A stretch of 64,000 bases of DNA from Hydrogenovibrio marinus. Its GTDB lineage: Bacteria; Pseudomonadota; Gammaproteobacteria; Thiomicrospirales; Thiomicrospiraceae. Where the stretch lies: NCBI RefSeq assembly GCF_013340845.1, contig NZ_AP020335.1, positions 310,001 through 374,000 of the forward strand. The letters run 5' to 3'. The notes beneath the pieces were generated by a model. That model saw nothing but the letters and a program-made list of their open reading frames with translations. It had not been told where the DNA came from and made no database searches. Numbering within the stretch: the stretch's first letter is position 1; every line of letters starts with the position of its first letter. Position numbers and translations under genes: made by a program. This document shows, in pieces, positions 37,757 through 46,090 of this stretch.

Positions 37757-38350
37757 ATGTTATTGATGATTGATAATTACGATTCCTTCACCTACAACCT
37801 GGTGCAGTATTTCGGTGAGTTGGGTCAGCAGGTTGAAGTGTATCGCAATGACCAGATTGATTTGCAGACCATTGAAAACCTTAACCCGGATTATTTGGTG
37901 ATTTCTCCTGGCCCTTGTACGCCGACAGAAGCCGGTATTTCCGTGGAAGCTATTCATCACTTTGCGGGTAAAGTGCCGATTTTAGGCGTTTGCCTTGGGC
38001 ACCAATCCATCGGTCAGGCATTCGGTGGGAACATCATTCGCGCCAAGCACGTCATGCACGGCAAAACTTCTCCTGTTTATCACCATAATGTAGGCTGTTT
38101 CACTGGGTTGCCAAACCCTGTGCAAACCACGCGCTATCATTCACTTGTGATTGAAAAGGAGACTTTGCCGGAGTGTTTGGAAATCACTGCTTGGACACAG
38201 GATGAAGACGGTAATTTTGATGAAATCATGGGGGTTCGTCATAAAACCCTGCCGATTGAAGGGGTGCAATTCCACCCTGAGTCGATTCTTACCGAGCAAG
38301 GTCATGCCATGCTGAAAAATTTCTTAGAACAAAATAACGGGCAAAAGTAG
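37757..38350 (+). CDS. trpG: Anthranilate synthase component II (glutamine amidotransferase)
   Basis: A 197-residue class I glutamine amidotransferase giving ammonia to TrpE. The triad is in [16 protein letters not shown] (Cys), and [11 protein letters not shown] (His, Glu). Start [23 protein letters not shown] is typical. It could also serve para-aminobenzoate synthase (PabA). It follows trpE by 18 bases and precedes trpD by 11. Confidence 0.95.
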   Translation: MLLMIDNYDSFTYNLVQYFGELGQQVEVYRNDQIDLQTIENLNPDYLVISPGPCTPTEAGISVEAIHHFAGKVPILGVCLGHQSIGQAFGGNIIRAKHVMHGKTSPVYHHNVGCFTGLPNPVQTTRYHSLVIEKETLPECLEITAWTQDEDGNFDEIMGVRHKTLPIEGVQFHPESILTEQGHAMLKNFLEQNNGQK

Positions 38351-38361
38351 AGGTGGTTTCA

Positions 38362-39384
38362 ATGAATGTGAAAGACGTACTGAATCAATTATTGGATCGA
38401 AGGGACCTTACTTCTGAACAGATGGAAATGGTCATGAATGCGTTGATGTCCGGCGAAACCACAGATGCGCAAACCGCTGCTATCCTGATTGCCCTGAGAG
38501 TCAAAGGCGAAACAGTGGAAGAAATGACTGCTGCCGCCAAAGTAATGCGCAGTCTTTCTACGAAAGTTGTGATTGAAGACAATGAACACCTTTTGGATAC
38601 CTGTGGTACGGGTGGTGACGGCATTAATGCCTTCAATATCTCTACCGCATCAGCGTTTGTTGCGGCAACGGCTGGCGTTAAGGTTGCCAAGCACGGTGGT
38701 CGTAGCAATGCAGGCAAATCTGGTAGTGCAGATGTGCTTGAAGCCGCAGGTGTCAATCTTGATTTAACGGCAGAGCAAGTTGCGGAATGCGTGAAAGAAT
38801 TGGGTATCGGCTTTATGTTTGCGCCAGCCCATCACTCCGCAATGAAGCATGTTGTCGGAGTTAGGCGAGAGCTCGGTGTTAGAACCCTGTTCAATATTTT
38901 GGGGCCTTTGGCCAATCCAGCGGCTGCGCCAAACCAAGTTTTGGGTGTTTACAGTAAAGATTTGTTGATGCCATTTGCACAAGTGTTGCAGGCACTGGGC
39001 TCCAAACATGTCATGGTGGTACATGCTGAAGATGGGATGGATGAGATTTCCATTGCCAGTCTGACGCACGTGGTTGAGCTGAAAGATGGCGTGATTACCG
39101 AGTGGACAATCGATCCTTATGATTATGATATGGATCATGCGGACTTGTCTGAATTGGCGATTGAATCGGCACAAGAGAGCGTCAATATCATCACCGCTGT
39201 GTTTGCTAACGATGAAGGTGCTGCCAAAGACATCGTCTGCTTGAATGCAGGCGCAGCGATTTACACTGCGGGCATGGCTAAAGACTATGCCGAAGGTGTT
39301 TTGATTGCAAAGCGTTTGATTACCGAAGGTAAGGTCATGCAAAAGTTTCATGCCTTTATCGACAAAACCCAAGCATTCAAATAA
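38362..39384 (+). CDS. trpD: Anthranilate phosphoribosyltransferase
   Basis: A 340-residue enzyme that joins anthranilate to PRPP. Motifs are LLDTCGTGGDGINAFNISTASAFVAA, VAKHGGRSNAGKSGSADVLEAAG, MFAPAHHSAMKHVVGVRRELGVRTLFNILGPLANPA. The ATG at 38362 has AGAGGTGG just upstream; GTG 38353 is in frame but lies inside that site. After its stop a repeat copy and a hairpin separate it from trpC. Confidence 0.95.
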   Translation: MNVKDVLNQLLDRRDLTSEQMEMVMNALMSGETTDAQTAAILIALRVKGETVEEMTAAAKVMRSLSTKVVIEDNEHLLDTCGTGGDGINAFNISTASAFVAATAGVKVAKHGGRSNAGKSGSADVLEAAGVNLDLTAEQVAECVKELGIGFMFAPAHHSAMKHVVGVRRELGVRTLFNILGPLANPAAAPNQVLGVYSKDLLMPFAQVLQALGSKHVMVVHAEDGMDEISIASLTHVVELKDGVITEWTIDPYDYDMDHADLSELAIESAQESVNIITAVFANDEGAAKDIVCLNAGAAIYTAGMAKDYAEGVLIAKRLITEGKVMQKFHAFIDKTQAFK

Positions 39385-39416
39385 TCTGCCAATATAAGAC
39401 CCCAACCTGGCAGATT
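39383..39416 (+). other. Hairpin between trpD and trpC made partly by a repeat copy
   Basis: AATCTGCCA (39383-39391), which starts within the trpD stop codon, is the exact reverse complement of TGGCAGATT (39408-39416) inside repeat copy 5. The nine-base stem has a 16-base loop. The downstream TTTTAAG is a poor T-run, so weak termination or mRNA protection are both possible. Confidence 0.55.
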
Positions 39417-39418
39417 TT
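39400..39418 (-). repeat. Dispersed 19-bp intergenic repeat, copy 5
   Basis: On the minus strand AAAATCTGCCAGGTTGGGG, an exact consensus copy in the 63-base trpD-trpC junction, within the trp gene cluster. Confidence 0.88.
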
Positions 39419-39447
39419 AAGTCAAAAATAACAAGAAGAGTTACGCA

Positions 39448-40251
39448 ATGAAAGCGCACCAGACCCCTGACATTCTAAAGAAAATCATTTTCCGTAAGTT
39501 GGAAGAAATCCAAGAAGGTTGCGAGAAAATTTCTCTGCGCGAGATGAAGCAAAAGGCAATGATGATGCCCCAACCTAAAGGTTTTGCCGATGCGTTACAG
39601 GCAAAACTGGATGAAGGTAAGTCTGCGGTGATTGCCGAAATCAAGAAGGCCTCTCCAAGTAAGGGCGTTCTGCGTGACCCGTTTGAACCTGTAGAAATTG
39701 CCAAGAGCTATCAGGAGCATGGCGCTGCTTGTTTGTCCGTCTTGACCGATAGAGACTTTTTCCAAGGGGCTAACGAATACTTGCAAGCCGTGCGCGAAGC
39801 GGTTGATTTGCCGATTATCCGTAAAGACTTTATTGTGGATGACTACCAGGTTTATGAAGCCCGTGCGATTGGTGCAGATTGTATTCTATTGATTGCCGCC
39901 GCCATCGGCGATGCACAAATGTATGAGTTGACGCAAACCGCCTTGCAATTGGGTATGGATGTGCTGGTTGAAGTACATAACGAAGAAGAGATGGAGCGAG
40001 CATTGCAGTTGCCGTTACCAATGATTGGTATCAATAACCGTGACTTGCATACGTTTGATGTTTCTTTGGAAACCACGTTCAGAATGCTGGAAATGATTCC
40101 AGATAACCGTATCGTCATTACCGAGAGTGGTATCTTGGCACCTAGCGATGTCGCGCAAATGCGTGAGCATAACGTGAATAGCTTTCTTGTTGGTGAAGCA
40201 TTTATGCGCGCTGACAACCCGGGCGAAAAACTGGCTGAGTTATTTAAATAA
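39448..40251 (+). CDS. trpC: Indole-3-glycerol phosphate synthase
   Basis: A 267-residue TIM-barrel enzyme that closes the indole ring. Motifs: [28 protein letters not shown] with the catalytic lysines, [54 protein letters not shown] and TESGI. There is no fused TrpF domain, unlike E. coli TrpC. Last gene of the trpEGDC order. Confidence 0.95.
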   Translation: MKAHQTPDILKKIIFRKLEEIQEGCEKISLREMKQKAMMMPQPKGFADALQAKLDEGKSAVIAEIKKASPSKGVLRDPFEPVEIAKSYQEHGAACLSVLTDRDFFQGANEYLQAVREAVDLPIIRKDFIVDDYQVYEARAIGADCILLIAAAIGDAQMYELTQTALQLGMDVLVEVHNEEEMERALQLPLPMIGINNRDLHTFDVSLETTFRMLEMIPDNRIVITESGILAPSDVAQMREHNVNSFLVGEAFMRADNPGEKLAELFK

Positions 40252-40394
40252 CCGCAAGAACCTCTTGAGTGGAGTGGCGCCAGCTGTTCCACCTTCAATC
40301 CCCCCTTATTAAAAATCTCTAGCAGTCTTTTTTTATTCTGTGTATCCTTTGAAAACGCTATGAAGGTGGTTTGATATTGAAAAGGAGATAACAG

Positions 40395-41597
40395 GTGTCT
40401 TATTTAAAAAATTTACCGAATAAAGATGGGTATTTTGGTGACTTTGGTGGTGCTTTTTTGCCACCGGAATTGGTTCCGCACTTTGAAGAAATCAACAAAG
40501 CCTACAGAGAGTTGGGGCGTTCGGCAGACTTTTTAAATGAGTTGAAATACATCCGCAAGCATTATCAAGGGCGTCCAACGCCTGTCTATTATGCGCATAA
40601 CCTGAGTAAGGAAGTCGGTGCACATATTTATTTGAAACGTGAAGATTTGAATCACTCCGGTGCACATAAGTTGAACCACTGTATGGCTGAAGCGCTATTG
40701 GCGAAACATATGGGTAAAACCAAGTTGATTGCCGAAACCGGCGCGGGTCAGCACGGTGTTGCATTGGCAACAGCTGCTGCCTACTTCGGAATGGAATGTG
40801 AAATTCACATGGGTGAAATCGACATTGCCAAAGAAGCCCCCAATGTCACGCGCATGAAGCTGTTGGGCGCAACGGTTGTTCCTGTTGGTTTTGGTGGGCG
40901 TAGTTTGAAAGAGGCGGTGGATTCGGCGTTCCAATCTTACGTTCCTCAAGCGGATACAGCGCTGTTTGCCATTGGTTCAGTTGTGGGACCACACCCTTTC
41001 CCATTGATGGTGCGCGACTTCCAATCGGTTGTTGGTTTTGAAGCACGTGAACAGTATTTGGAAATGACAGGTGAGTTGCCGGATCATGTCGGTGCTTGTG
41101 TGGGTGGTGGTTCCAATGCCATGGGATTGTTTGCCGGGTTTATGGACGATGAGCAAGTCGTTAAGAACGGCGTTGAACCACTTGGGCGTGGCACAAAGTT
41201 AGGTGAGCACTCTGCCACCATGACTTATGGTAAACCGGGAATGATTCATGGCTTCAAATGTTTGTTGTTGGAAGATGAAGAGGGTAATCCTGCACCGGTG
41301 CATTCCATTGCTTCCGGTTTGGATTATCCTGGCGTTGGCCCAGAGCATTCATTCCTGAAAACAGCAGGTAAAGTGAACTATCACGCCGTAACAGATGATG
41401 AGACATTGGATGCATTCTATAAACTGTCTCGTCTAGAAGGTATTATTCCGGCGCTGGAAAGCTCGCATGCGGTAGCTTGGGCAATGAAGCATGCGAAAGA
41501 ACAACCTGGTTGCACGATGCTAATTAACCTGTCAGGTCGTGGTGATAAAGATATTGATTATGTTGTTGATAACTTTGGCGCTGGCGAACCGAAATAA
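40395..41597 (+). CDS. Tryptophan synthase beta chain-like protein (TrpB paralogue type)
   Basis: A 400-residue PLP enzyme of the TrpB fold. The PLP lysine (Lys92) is in [26 protein letters not shown], catalytic glutamate in [10 protein letters not shown], phosphate loop [10 protein letters not shown], and [13 protein letters not shown]. In standard TrpB the lysine is followed by TN or IN and then N/Q (HKTNQ, HKINN); here it is HKLNHC. No trpA or trpF is nearby. It may be the second TrpB-like form found in several autotrophic bacteria rather than the main subunit. AAAGGAG precedes the GTG start at 40395 closely. Confidence 0.85.
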   Translation: MSYLKNLPNKDGYFGDFGGAFLPPELVPHFEEINKAYRELGRSADFLNELKYIRKHYQGRPTPVYYAHNLSKEVGAHIYLKREDLNHSGAHKLNHCMAEALLAKHMGKTKLIAETGAGQHGVALATAAAYFGMECEIHMGEIDIAKEAPNVTRMKLLGATVVPVGFGGRSLKEAVDSAFQSYVPQADTALFAIGSVVGPHPFPLMVRDFQSVVGFEAREQYLEMTGELPDHVGACVGGGSNAMGLFAGFMDDEQVVKNGVEPLGRGTKLGEHSATMTYGKPGMIHGFKCLLLEDEEGNPAPVHSIASGLDYPGVGPEHSFLKTAGKVNYHAVTDDETLDAFYKLSRLEGIIPALESSHAVAWAMKHAKEQPGCTMLINLSGRGDKDIDYVVDNFGAGEPK

Positions 41598-41725
41598 GGT
41601 GTTTTAATTTTGATTGCCGGCCTTTAATTCAGTGCAACATATGGCTAAATGGGCGATAAAAGGCTGGCAATGCCTTTCATGGAAAAATTTATTTCCATTT
41701 CATTGATTTGTAATAAAAATATTAC

Positions 41726-41753
41726 TTGCAAATCGTTACAAAAGCGGAATAAT
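41726..41753 (+). promoter_or_regulatory. Candidate promoter for speD
   Basis: TTGCAA (41726-41731) and AATAAT (41748-41753) are 16 bases apart, about 200 bases before speD. The 361-base gap 41598-41958 also holds small hairpins: ATGGAAA/TTTCCAT (41679-41698), GTAATA/TATTAC (41710-41725) and CACGCC/GGCGTG (41825-41854). Confidence 0.4.
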
Positions 41754-41812
41754 ACGCTTCTCCTTTTTCACACAGAAACCTAACGGTCTGACCGAAGGAA
41801 ACAGAAAGAAAA

Positions 41813-41956
41813 ATGGTTAAACCTCACGCCAAGAAAATAGTTTTCAAGGGCGTGGTTGGGGTTCAGTGGACTAGCCTTTGTTCATCTGAATTGTTATTAA
41901 TCATTCATCCGTATTCACTTCTAACTTCATGCGGGTGTTTTATAAAGGTATTCTGA
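41813..41956 (+). CDS. Possible 47-codon upstream ORF ending against speD
   Basis: ATG 41813 opens MVKPHAKKIVFKGVVGVQWT and runs to a TGA at 41954-41956, two bases before the speD ATG. A purine-rich AGAAAGAAA precedes it. The CACGCC/GGCGTG hairpin with inner GAAAA/TTTTC pairs lies within it. It might be chance or a regulatory leader whose translation affects speD. No similarity is recognised. Confidence 0.25.
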   Translation: MVKPHAKKIVFKGVVGVQWTSLCSSELLLIIHPYSLLTSCGCFIKVF

Positions 41957-41958
41957 TA

Positions 41959-42462
41959 ATGTCACCACATGCTGAAAATATTTTGGTCACAGCTAATGAC
42001 CATTTTGAAGTCATTGAAAAAACAACTGTTATCGATGACACTTGGCCGACCCATGATCAAGCAGTAGAAGATCAAACGCTAGATCACTTTATTTGCCGTG
42101 ATGGTAAAACCTTTGCTGGTACCCATTTGATTGCGGATTTCTGGGGTGCGAGCCGTTTGGATGATTTGCAATTGATGGAGCAGGCTTTACGCGAAGGCGT
42201 AGAGAAGGCTAAGGCAACCTTGCTACATATTCACTTACACCACTTCACACCAAATGGTGGGATTTCTGGTGTTGCCGTTTTGGCTGAGTCTCATATCAGT
42301 GTGCACTCTTGGCCTGAAAGAAACTATGCCGCATTTGATGTTTTCATGTGTGGTGATTCCGAGCCTGAAAAAGCAATCGAAGTGCTAAGAGAAGCCTTCA
42401 CGCCATCTGATGTAAAATTAGATACGATGCTAAGAGGTGAGGTGGAAAAAGATGGCGAATAA
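41959..42462 (+). CDS. speD: S-adenosylmethionine decarboxylase proenzyme
   Basis: A 167-residue pyruvoyl enzyme that makes decarboxylated SAM for spermidine synthesis. The proenzyme cuts itself between Glu110 and Ser111 in [13 protein letters not shown]; the catalytic cysteine is in FDVFMCGD. The length and motifs fit the short prokaryotic class (with [10 protein letters not shown]), not the 264-residue E. coli form. The ATG at 41959 has AAAGGT upstream; the ATG at 41929 is in frame but extends past the family start. Overlaps speE by 11 bases. Confidence 0.93.
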   Translation: MSPHAENILVTANDHFEVIEKTTVIDDTWPTHDQAVEDQTLDHFICRDGKTFAGTHLIADFWGASRLDDLQLMEQALREGVEKAKATLLHIHLHHFTPNGGISGVAVLAESHISVHSWPERNYAAFDVFMCGDSEPEKAIEVLREAFTPSDVKLDTMLRGEVEKDGE

Positions 42463-43303
42463 TTATCTGGAAACCCTTTACCCTACTTGGGGACAACAGT
42501 TCGTGATGAACGAAGTGTTGTTTGAGGTGGACACCGGACATCAGAAGTTGGTCATTTTCAAAAATGACCAATGGGGTACTGTCATGGCGCTGGATGGTGT
42601 TATTCAAACCACTGAGAAAGATGAGTTTATCTACCACGAGATGATGACGCATGTGCCTTTGTTTGCACATGGCAATGCTAAAAAAGTGTTGATCATCGGT
42701 GGTGGTGACGGCGGTATCTTACGTGAAGTGTTGAAACACCCAGAAGTCGAGTCGGTCACGCAGGTTGAAATCGATCAACAAGTGATTGATATGTGTATTC
42801 AATATTTGCCGAATCATTCCGCGGGCGCTTATGATAGTCCGAAAGCCAACATCGTGATTGCTGATGGTGTTGATTTTGTTAACGAATGTACTGAAAAATT
42901 CGATGTGATCATTTCTGATTCAACGGATCCTATGGGGCCGGGTGAAGTATTGTTCACGTCTCGTTTTTACCAAGGTATCAAAAACTGTCTCACTGAAGAC
43001 GGTGTATTTGTTGCGCAAAATGGTGTGAGCTTTATGCAAACGGATGAAGTGGCGACGACATTCAAACGTCTATCCCCTTTGTTCAAGCAAGCGAGCTTTT
43101 ACTCAGGTGCTGTACCGACTTATGTAGGCGGGATCATGACCTTTGCATGGGCAACGGATAACTTGGCATTAAAAGAAGTGTCGCAAGAAGTGATAGCAGA
43201 GCGTTTCAAGGCTTCAGGGATCACGACGCGTTTTTATACCCCAGCATTGCACAAAGGTGCTTTTGCACTACCGCAATACGTATTGGATGTGATCAAGGAA
43301 TAA
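42452..43303 (+). CDS. speE: Spermidine synthase
   Basis: A 283-residue aminopropyltransferase that makes spermidine from putrescine and decarboxylated SAM. The nucleotide-binding motif is [18 protein letters not shown], the catalytic aspartate is in [15 protein letters not shown], and [17 protein letters not shown] is the family loop. The ATG at 42452 lies inside speD and has GAGGTGG just before, so translation is coupled. Next gene is the ornithine decarboxylase 7 bases on. Confidence 0.95.
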   Translation: MANNYLETLYPTWGQQFVMNEVLFEVDTGHQKLVIFKNDQWGTVMALDGVIQTTEKDEFIYHEMMTHVPLFAHGNAKKVLIIGGGDGGILREVLKHPEVESVTQVEIDQQVIDMCIQYLPNHSAGAYDSPKANIVIADGVDFVNECTEKFDVIISDSTDPMGPGEVLFTSRFYQGIKNCLTEDGVFVAQNGVSFMQTDEVATTFKRLSPLFKQASFYSGAVPTYVGGIMTFAWATDNLALKEVSQEVIAERFKASGITTRFYTPALHKGAFALPQYVLDVIKE

Positions 43304-43310
43304 TAAGCTG

Positions 43311-44510
43311 ATGGACTCACAAGAGCTGGTTCAGCATTTTGCTGAACAAAGTCACCCGGATGAACTAGAGCAGTTTGACCGTGCTAGTTTAGAAGAGTTG
43401 GTTGCCAAGCATGAAACACCATTTATGGTGCTTGACTTGGAAGAAGTTGATTATCAATACAAATCCCTACAGGCTGCGTTACCTGGGGTGAAGTTGTTTT
43501 ATGCGCTAAAATCTTTGTCGCATCCAGAGCTGATTAAGCGTCTGAAAGGATTGGGATGTCATTTTGATTTGGCGACCATTGGTGAAGTTGAGTTGGTTGA
43601 ATCCTTGGGCATTAAAGGCGATCAATGCATTCATACACATCCGATTAAGAAAGATAAAGAAATCAAGCGCGCACTTGAGTTTGGCTGCAAACGCTTTGTG
43701 GTAGATAACTTCGAAGAAATGAAGAAGTTCTACAAATATGCAGGGCAGGTCGAGTTAATTATTCGTGTCAGTTTCCGCAGTAAACAAGCCGTTGTCGACT
43801 TGTCGCGTAAGTTCGGTTGTTCTTTAGAAGAATTACCTGTGCTTGTTGAAATGGCGCAGAGTAACGGTATTGAAGTTGTTGGTTTGTCTTTCCATGTAGG
43901 ATCGCAGTCACTTTCTCCTGCAACGCAGGTTAATGCAATTCGCTCAAGCGTTGCAGCAATGAAAGTCATGAACAACGTGAAGTGGAAATTTTTGGATATT
44001 GGCGGAAGCTTCCCGGTTTCATATCAGGAAGAAGTCACGCCGATTGAAGAATTCTGTGCACCGGTAATGGAAGCCTTGTCGGAACTACCAGAGCATATTG
44101 AAGTCTTTGCGGAGCCAGGTCGTTTTATTTCTGCGCCGTCAATGATCGAAGTGGTTTCTGTGGTTGGTAAGGCCAAACGTGGGTCACGTACTTGGTACTA
44201 TTTGGATGATGGTGTTTATGGTGGGTTCAGTGGTCAAATGTTTGATCATGCTTCTTACCCGATTGCGCCGTTGAAGCCGTTTGATCCGCTAGGGGAGTTT
44301 TACCCAAGCGTGTTGGCAGGGCCAACTTGTGACTCCATTGATGTGGTCGCCGAAGATATCGAGCTGCCAGAACTGGAAGTGGGTGATATTTTGATCGGTA
44401 AGCAGATGGGTGCCTACACCATTGCATCTGCAACGGAATTTAACTATTATCCTAAGCCAAAAATAGTGGTTGTAGAGGATATCTTTGATCCGACAACTGA
44501 AGCGTTATAA
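43311..44510 (+). CDS. Ornithine decarboxylase-like PLP decarboxylase (alanine racemase fold)
   Basis: A 399-residue group IV decarboxylase. The PLP lysine is Lys67 in FYALKSLSHPELI; HVGSQS, EPGRF and the C-terminal LAGPTCDSIDVV (Cys340, Asp341) are the ornithine/lysine decarboxylase signature, unlike diaminopimelate decarboxylase. It should make putrescine for SpeE. With speD and speE it completes the route from ornithine to spermidine in three adjacent genes. Use of lysine as well as ornithine is possible. Confidence 0.9.
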   Translation: MDSQELVQHFAEQSHPDELEQFDRASLEELVAKHETPFMVLDLEEVDYQYKSLQAALPGVKLFYALKSLSHPELIKRLKGLGCHFDLATIGEVELVESLGIKGDQCIHTHPIKKDKEIKRALEFGCKRFVVDNFEEMKKFYKYAGQVELIIRVSFRSKQAVVDLSRKFGCSLEELPVLVEMAQSNGIEVVGLSFHVGSQSLSPATQVNAIRSSVAAMKVMNNVKWKFLDIGGSFPVSYQEEVTPIEEFCAPVMEALSELPEHIEVFAEPGRFISAPSMIEVVSVVGKAKRGSRTWYYLDDGVYGGFSGQMFDHASYPIAPLKPFDPLGEFYPSVLAGPTCDSIDVVAEDIELPELEVGDILIGKQMGAYTIASATEFNYYPKPKIVVVEDIFDPTTEAL

Positions 44511-44529
44511 GCAAAACAAGGAGTCGTTC

Positions 44530-44946
44530 ATGGCAATTCAAGTAAAGTGGCAAGGCGGAAAAGCCTTTGAAGCAACCTCATCAACCGGTCATAAAGTGAT
44601 GATGGATGCATCTAAGGAAGTAGGTGGGGAAGATCGTGGTTCTCGCCCTATGGAATTGTTGCTGATGGGCTTGGGCGGCTGCTCTGGTATTGACGTCATC
44701 ATGATGTTGGAAAAAGGTAAGCAAGACGTTAAGGACTGTCAGATGGAAATCACGTCTGAGCGTGCCGACGCCGTACCTGCGGTTTATACCAAAATCAACT
44801 TGCACTTCAAAGTGACGGGCACAGACTTGAATGAAAAGAAAGTTGCCCGTGCCGTTGAGTTGTCTGCTGAGAAGTACTGCTCGGTTTCCAAAATGTTGGA
44901 AAAAACAGCGGAAATGACGCATAGCTATGAAATAATTGAAGCCTGA
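44530..44946 (+). CDS. OsmC/Ohr family protein
   Basis: A 138-residue peroxiredoxin-like protein. Its two conserved cysteines are Cys51 (MGLGGCSGIDVI) and Cys117 (EKYCSVSKML), the pair that reduces organic hydroperoxides in OsmC/Ohr. The sequence is of the YhfA-like subgroup rather than Ohr proper. The ATG at 44530 has AAGGAG 8 bases upstream. It ends with a terminator. Natural substrate not known. Confidence 0.87.
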   Translation: MAIQVKWQGGKAFEATSSTGHKVMMDASKEVGGEDRGSRPMELLLMGLGGCSGIDVIMMLEKGKQDVKDCQMEITSERADAVPAVYTKINLHFKVTGTDLNEKKVARAVELSAEKYCSVSKMLEKTAEMTHSYEIIEA

Positions 44947-44967
44947 TTGGCATCATGATTCATCAAT

Positions 44968-44994
44968 AAAAGCCACCAATCGGTGGCTTTTTTT
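44968..44994 (+). terminator. Intrinsic terminator after the OsmC-family gene
   Basis: Arms AAAAGCCACC (44968-44977) and GGTGGCTTTT (44982-44991) around AATC, then more T. It ends the likely speD-speE-odc-osmC transcript. Confidence 0.88.
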
Positions 44995-45013
44995 GTTTTC
45001 TGGAGTTTAAAAA

Positions 45014-45691
45014 ATGTCACCCAAAATGTTTAGTCGACTCATGAGAGTTATCAAATATTTAGTTTCTGAAAAGACCTTGGCGCATCAGGCAAGAAAACCA
45101 ACAGGGTTTTTAGGAAAGTATATTTTGCAGCCGATGTTTGTTCACGGAAATGCAGCTTTGAATGCCTTTATGCTTGAAAAGCTGGATGTCAAACCAACGG
45201 ATTGCATTCTTGAGATCGGTTTTGGTCCGGGGGTGATGTTGGGGGATTTGTCTGAACGTATTGAAGAAGGCAAAGTGCATGGCATTGATTTCTCTAAAAC
45301 CATGATTGAGCAGGCGACCATTCGCAATCAACCGCATATCGAATCGGGTTGTCTGGAGTTGTGTGAAGGTTGTAGCGATAAGATGCCTTATGAAGATAAT
45401 CACTTTGATAAGGTGGTGACGGGCAATACACTCTATTTCTGGCATCCGCCCGCACCGCATCTGAAAGAAGTGCTTCGTGTGCTGAAACCCGGCGGATTGT
45501 TTGTGATGGGCTTTCGCGACAAAACGCAGATAGATCAGATGCAGTTGAATCAAGAAGTCTTTTTGCGTTACACACAACAGGACGTTGTAGCGCTGCTTGA
45601 ATCTGTTGGTTTTACAGATGTATCTGTAGATGTTAAAGATAGTGTGCCTGTTGATTCTTACGTGGCCGTTGGGAAAAAACCATTTAATTAA
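45014..45691 (+). CDS. Class I SAM-dependent methyltransferase (UbiE-like fold), substrate unknown
   Basis: A 225-residue methyltransferase with motif I CILEIGFGPGVMLGDLS, acidic ribose residue in VHGIDFSKTM, and the post-motif LRVLKPGGLFVMGFRDK of the Methyltransf_11 type. An N-terminal basic segment may touch membrane (LMRVIKYLVSEKTLAHQARKP). Substrate cannot be named. Its 3' end overlaps the convergent minus-strand gene by 8 bases. Confidence 0.82.
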   Translation: MSPKMFSRLMRVIKYLVSEKTLAHQARKPTGFLGKYILQPMFVHGNAALNAFMLEKLDVKPTDCILEIGFGPGVMLGDLSERIEEGKVHGIDFSKTMIEQATIRNQPHIESGCLELCEGCSDKMPYEDNHFDKVVTGNTLYFWHPPAPHLKEVLRVLKPGGLFVMGFRDKTQIDQMQLNQEVFLRYTQQDVVALLESVGFTDVSVDVKDSVPVDSYVAVGKKPFN

Positions 45692-46088
45692 TCACGTCAG
45701 TGTAGTTAAAGTCAGAGTGTGTGAGTTTGGATTTTTTGTTTAAATCTTTTCTCATAGCAAGAACAATTGTTCCGATTATCTTTCTTCCTTCTGCAGGATT
45801 AGGGTTCTTTTCGTTTTTAATGAATTCAACTAAGTTGTTAATTGAAGAAACTACATCATCAGAAGCATAAAGCCAACTTTTGTAGAATTCTTCAAAAAAC
45901 TCTTCTTTAGTCTTTTTGTTTGCTGTTTGTCCAACGAAGCCTTGAAGCTTAACAAGAAGTTTAGAATACTGTTCTTCCTTCCGTTGCTGTGCAATTTCTG
46001 ATTGTTTTAGTTTTTTTGTAAATACGTAGGTCAGTATGGAGCCGACTATTAGTGTCAGTAAAGGTAATAAAATATTATAAATTTCCAT
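45684..46088 (-). CDS. Hypothetical membrane-anchored protein coupled to bioA
   Basis: A 134-residue protein that I do not recognise. One N-terminal membrane helix (IYNILLPLLTLIVGSILTYVF) is followed by a charged helical region (KKLKQSEIAQQRKEEQYSKLLVKLQ) and a cytoplasmic domain with several Lys and Glu runs. Its ATG lies 2 bases after the bioA stop, so it is translated from the bioA message. The sequence looks more A+T-rich than its neighbours, which could mean recent acquisition. Confidence 0.6.
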   Translation of the reverse strand: MEIYNILLPLLTLIVGSILTYVFTKKLKQSEIAQQRKEEQYSKLLVKLQGFVGQTANKKTKEEFFEEFYKSWLYASDDVVSSINNLVEFIKNEKNPNPAEGRKIIGTIVLAMRKDLNKKSKLTHSDFNYTDVIN

Positions 46089-46090
46089 TT

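Noticed and set aside
38764-39459. 231-codon frame antisense to trpD
   Set aside because: Shadow of a well-conserved gene, with no recognisable domain.
39568-39585. CCCCAACCT followed by AAAGGTTTT inside trpC, resembling the repeat
   Set aside because: Only the first nine bases match and it lies in conserved trpC coding sequence, so it is not counted as a copy.
41630-41675. Long inverted repeat TTGCCGGCCTTT ... AAAGGCTGGCAA after trpB as a terminator
   Set aside because: The loop is nearly 40 bases and no T-run follows; at most a weak structure.
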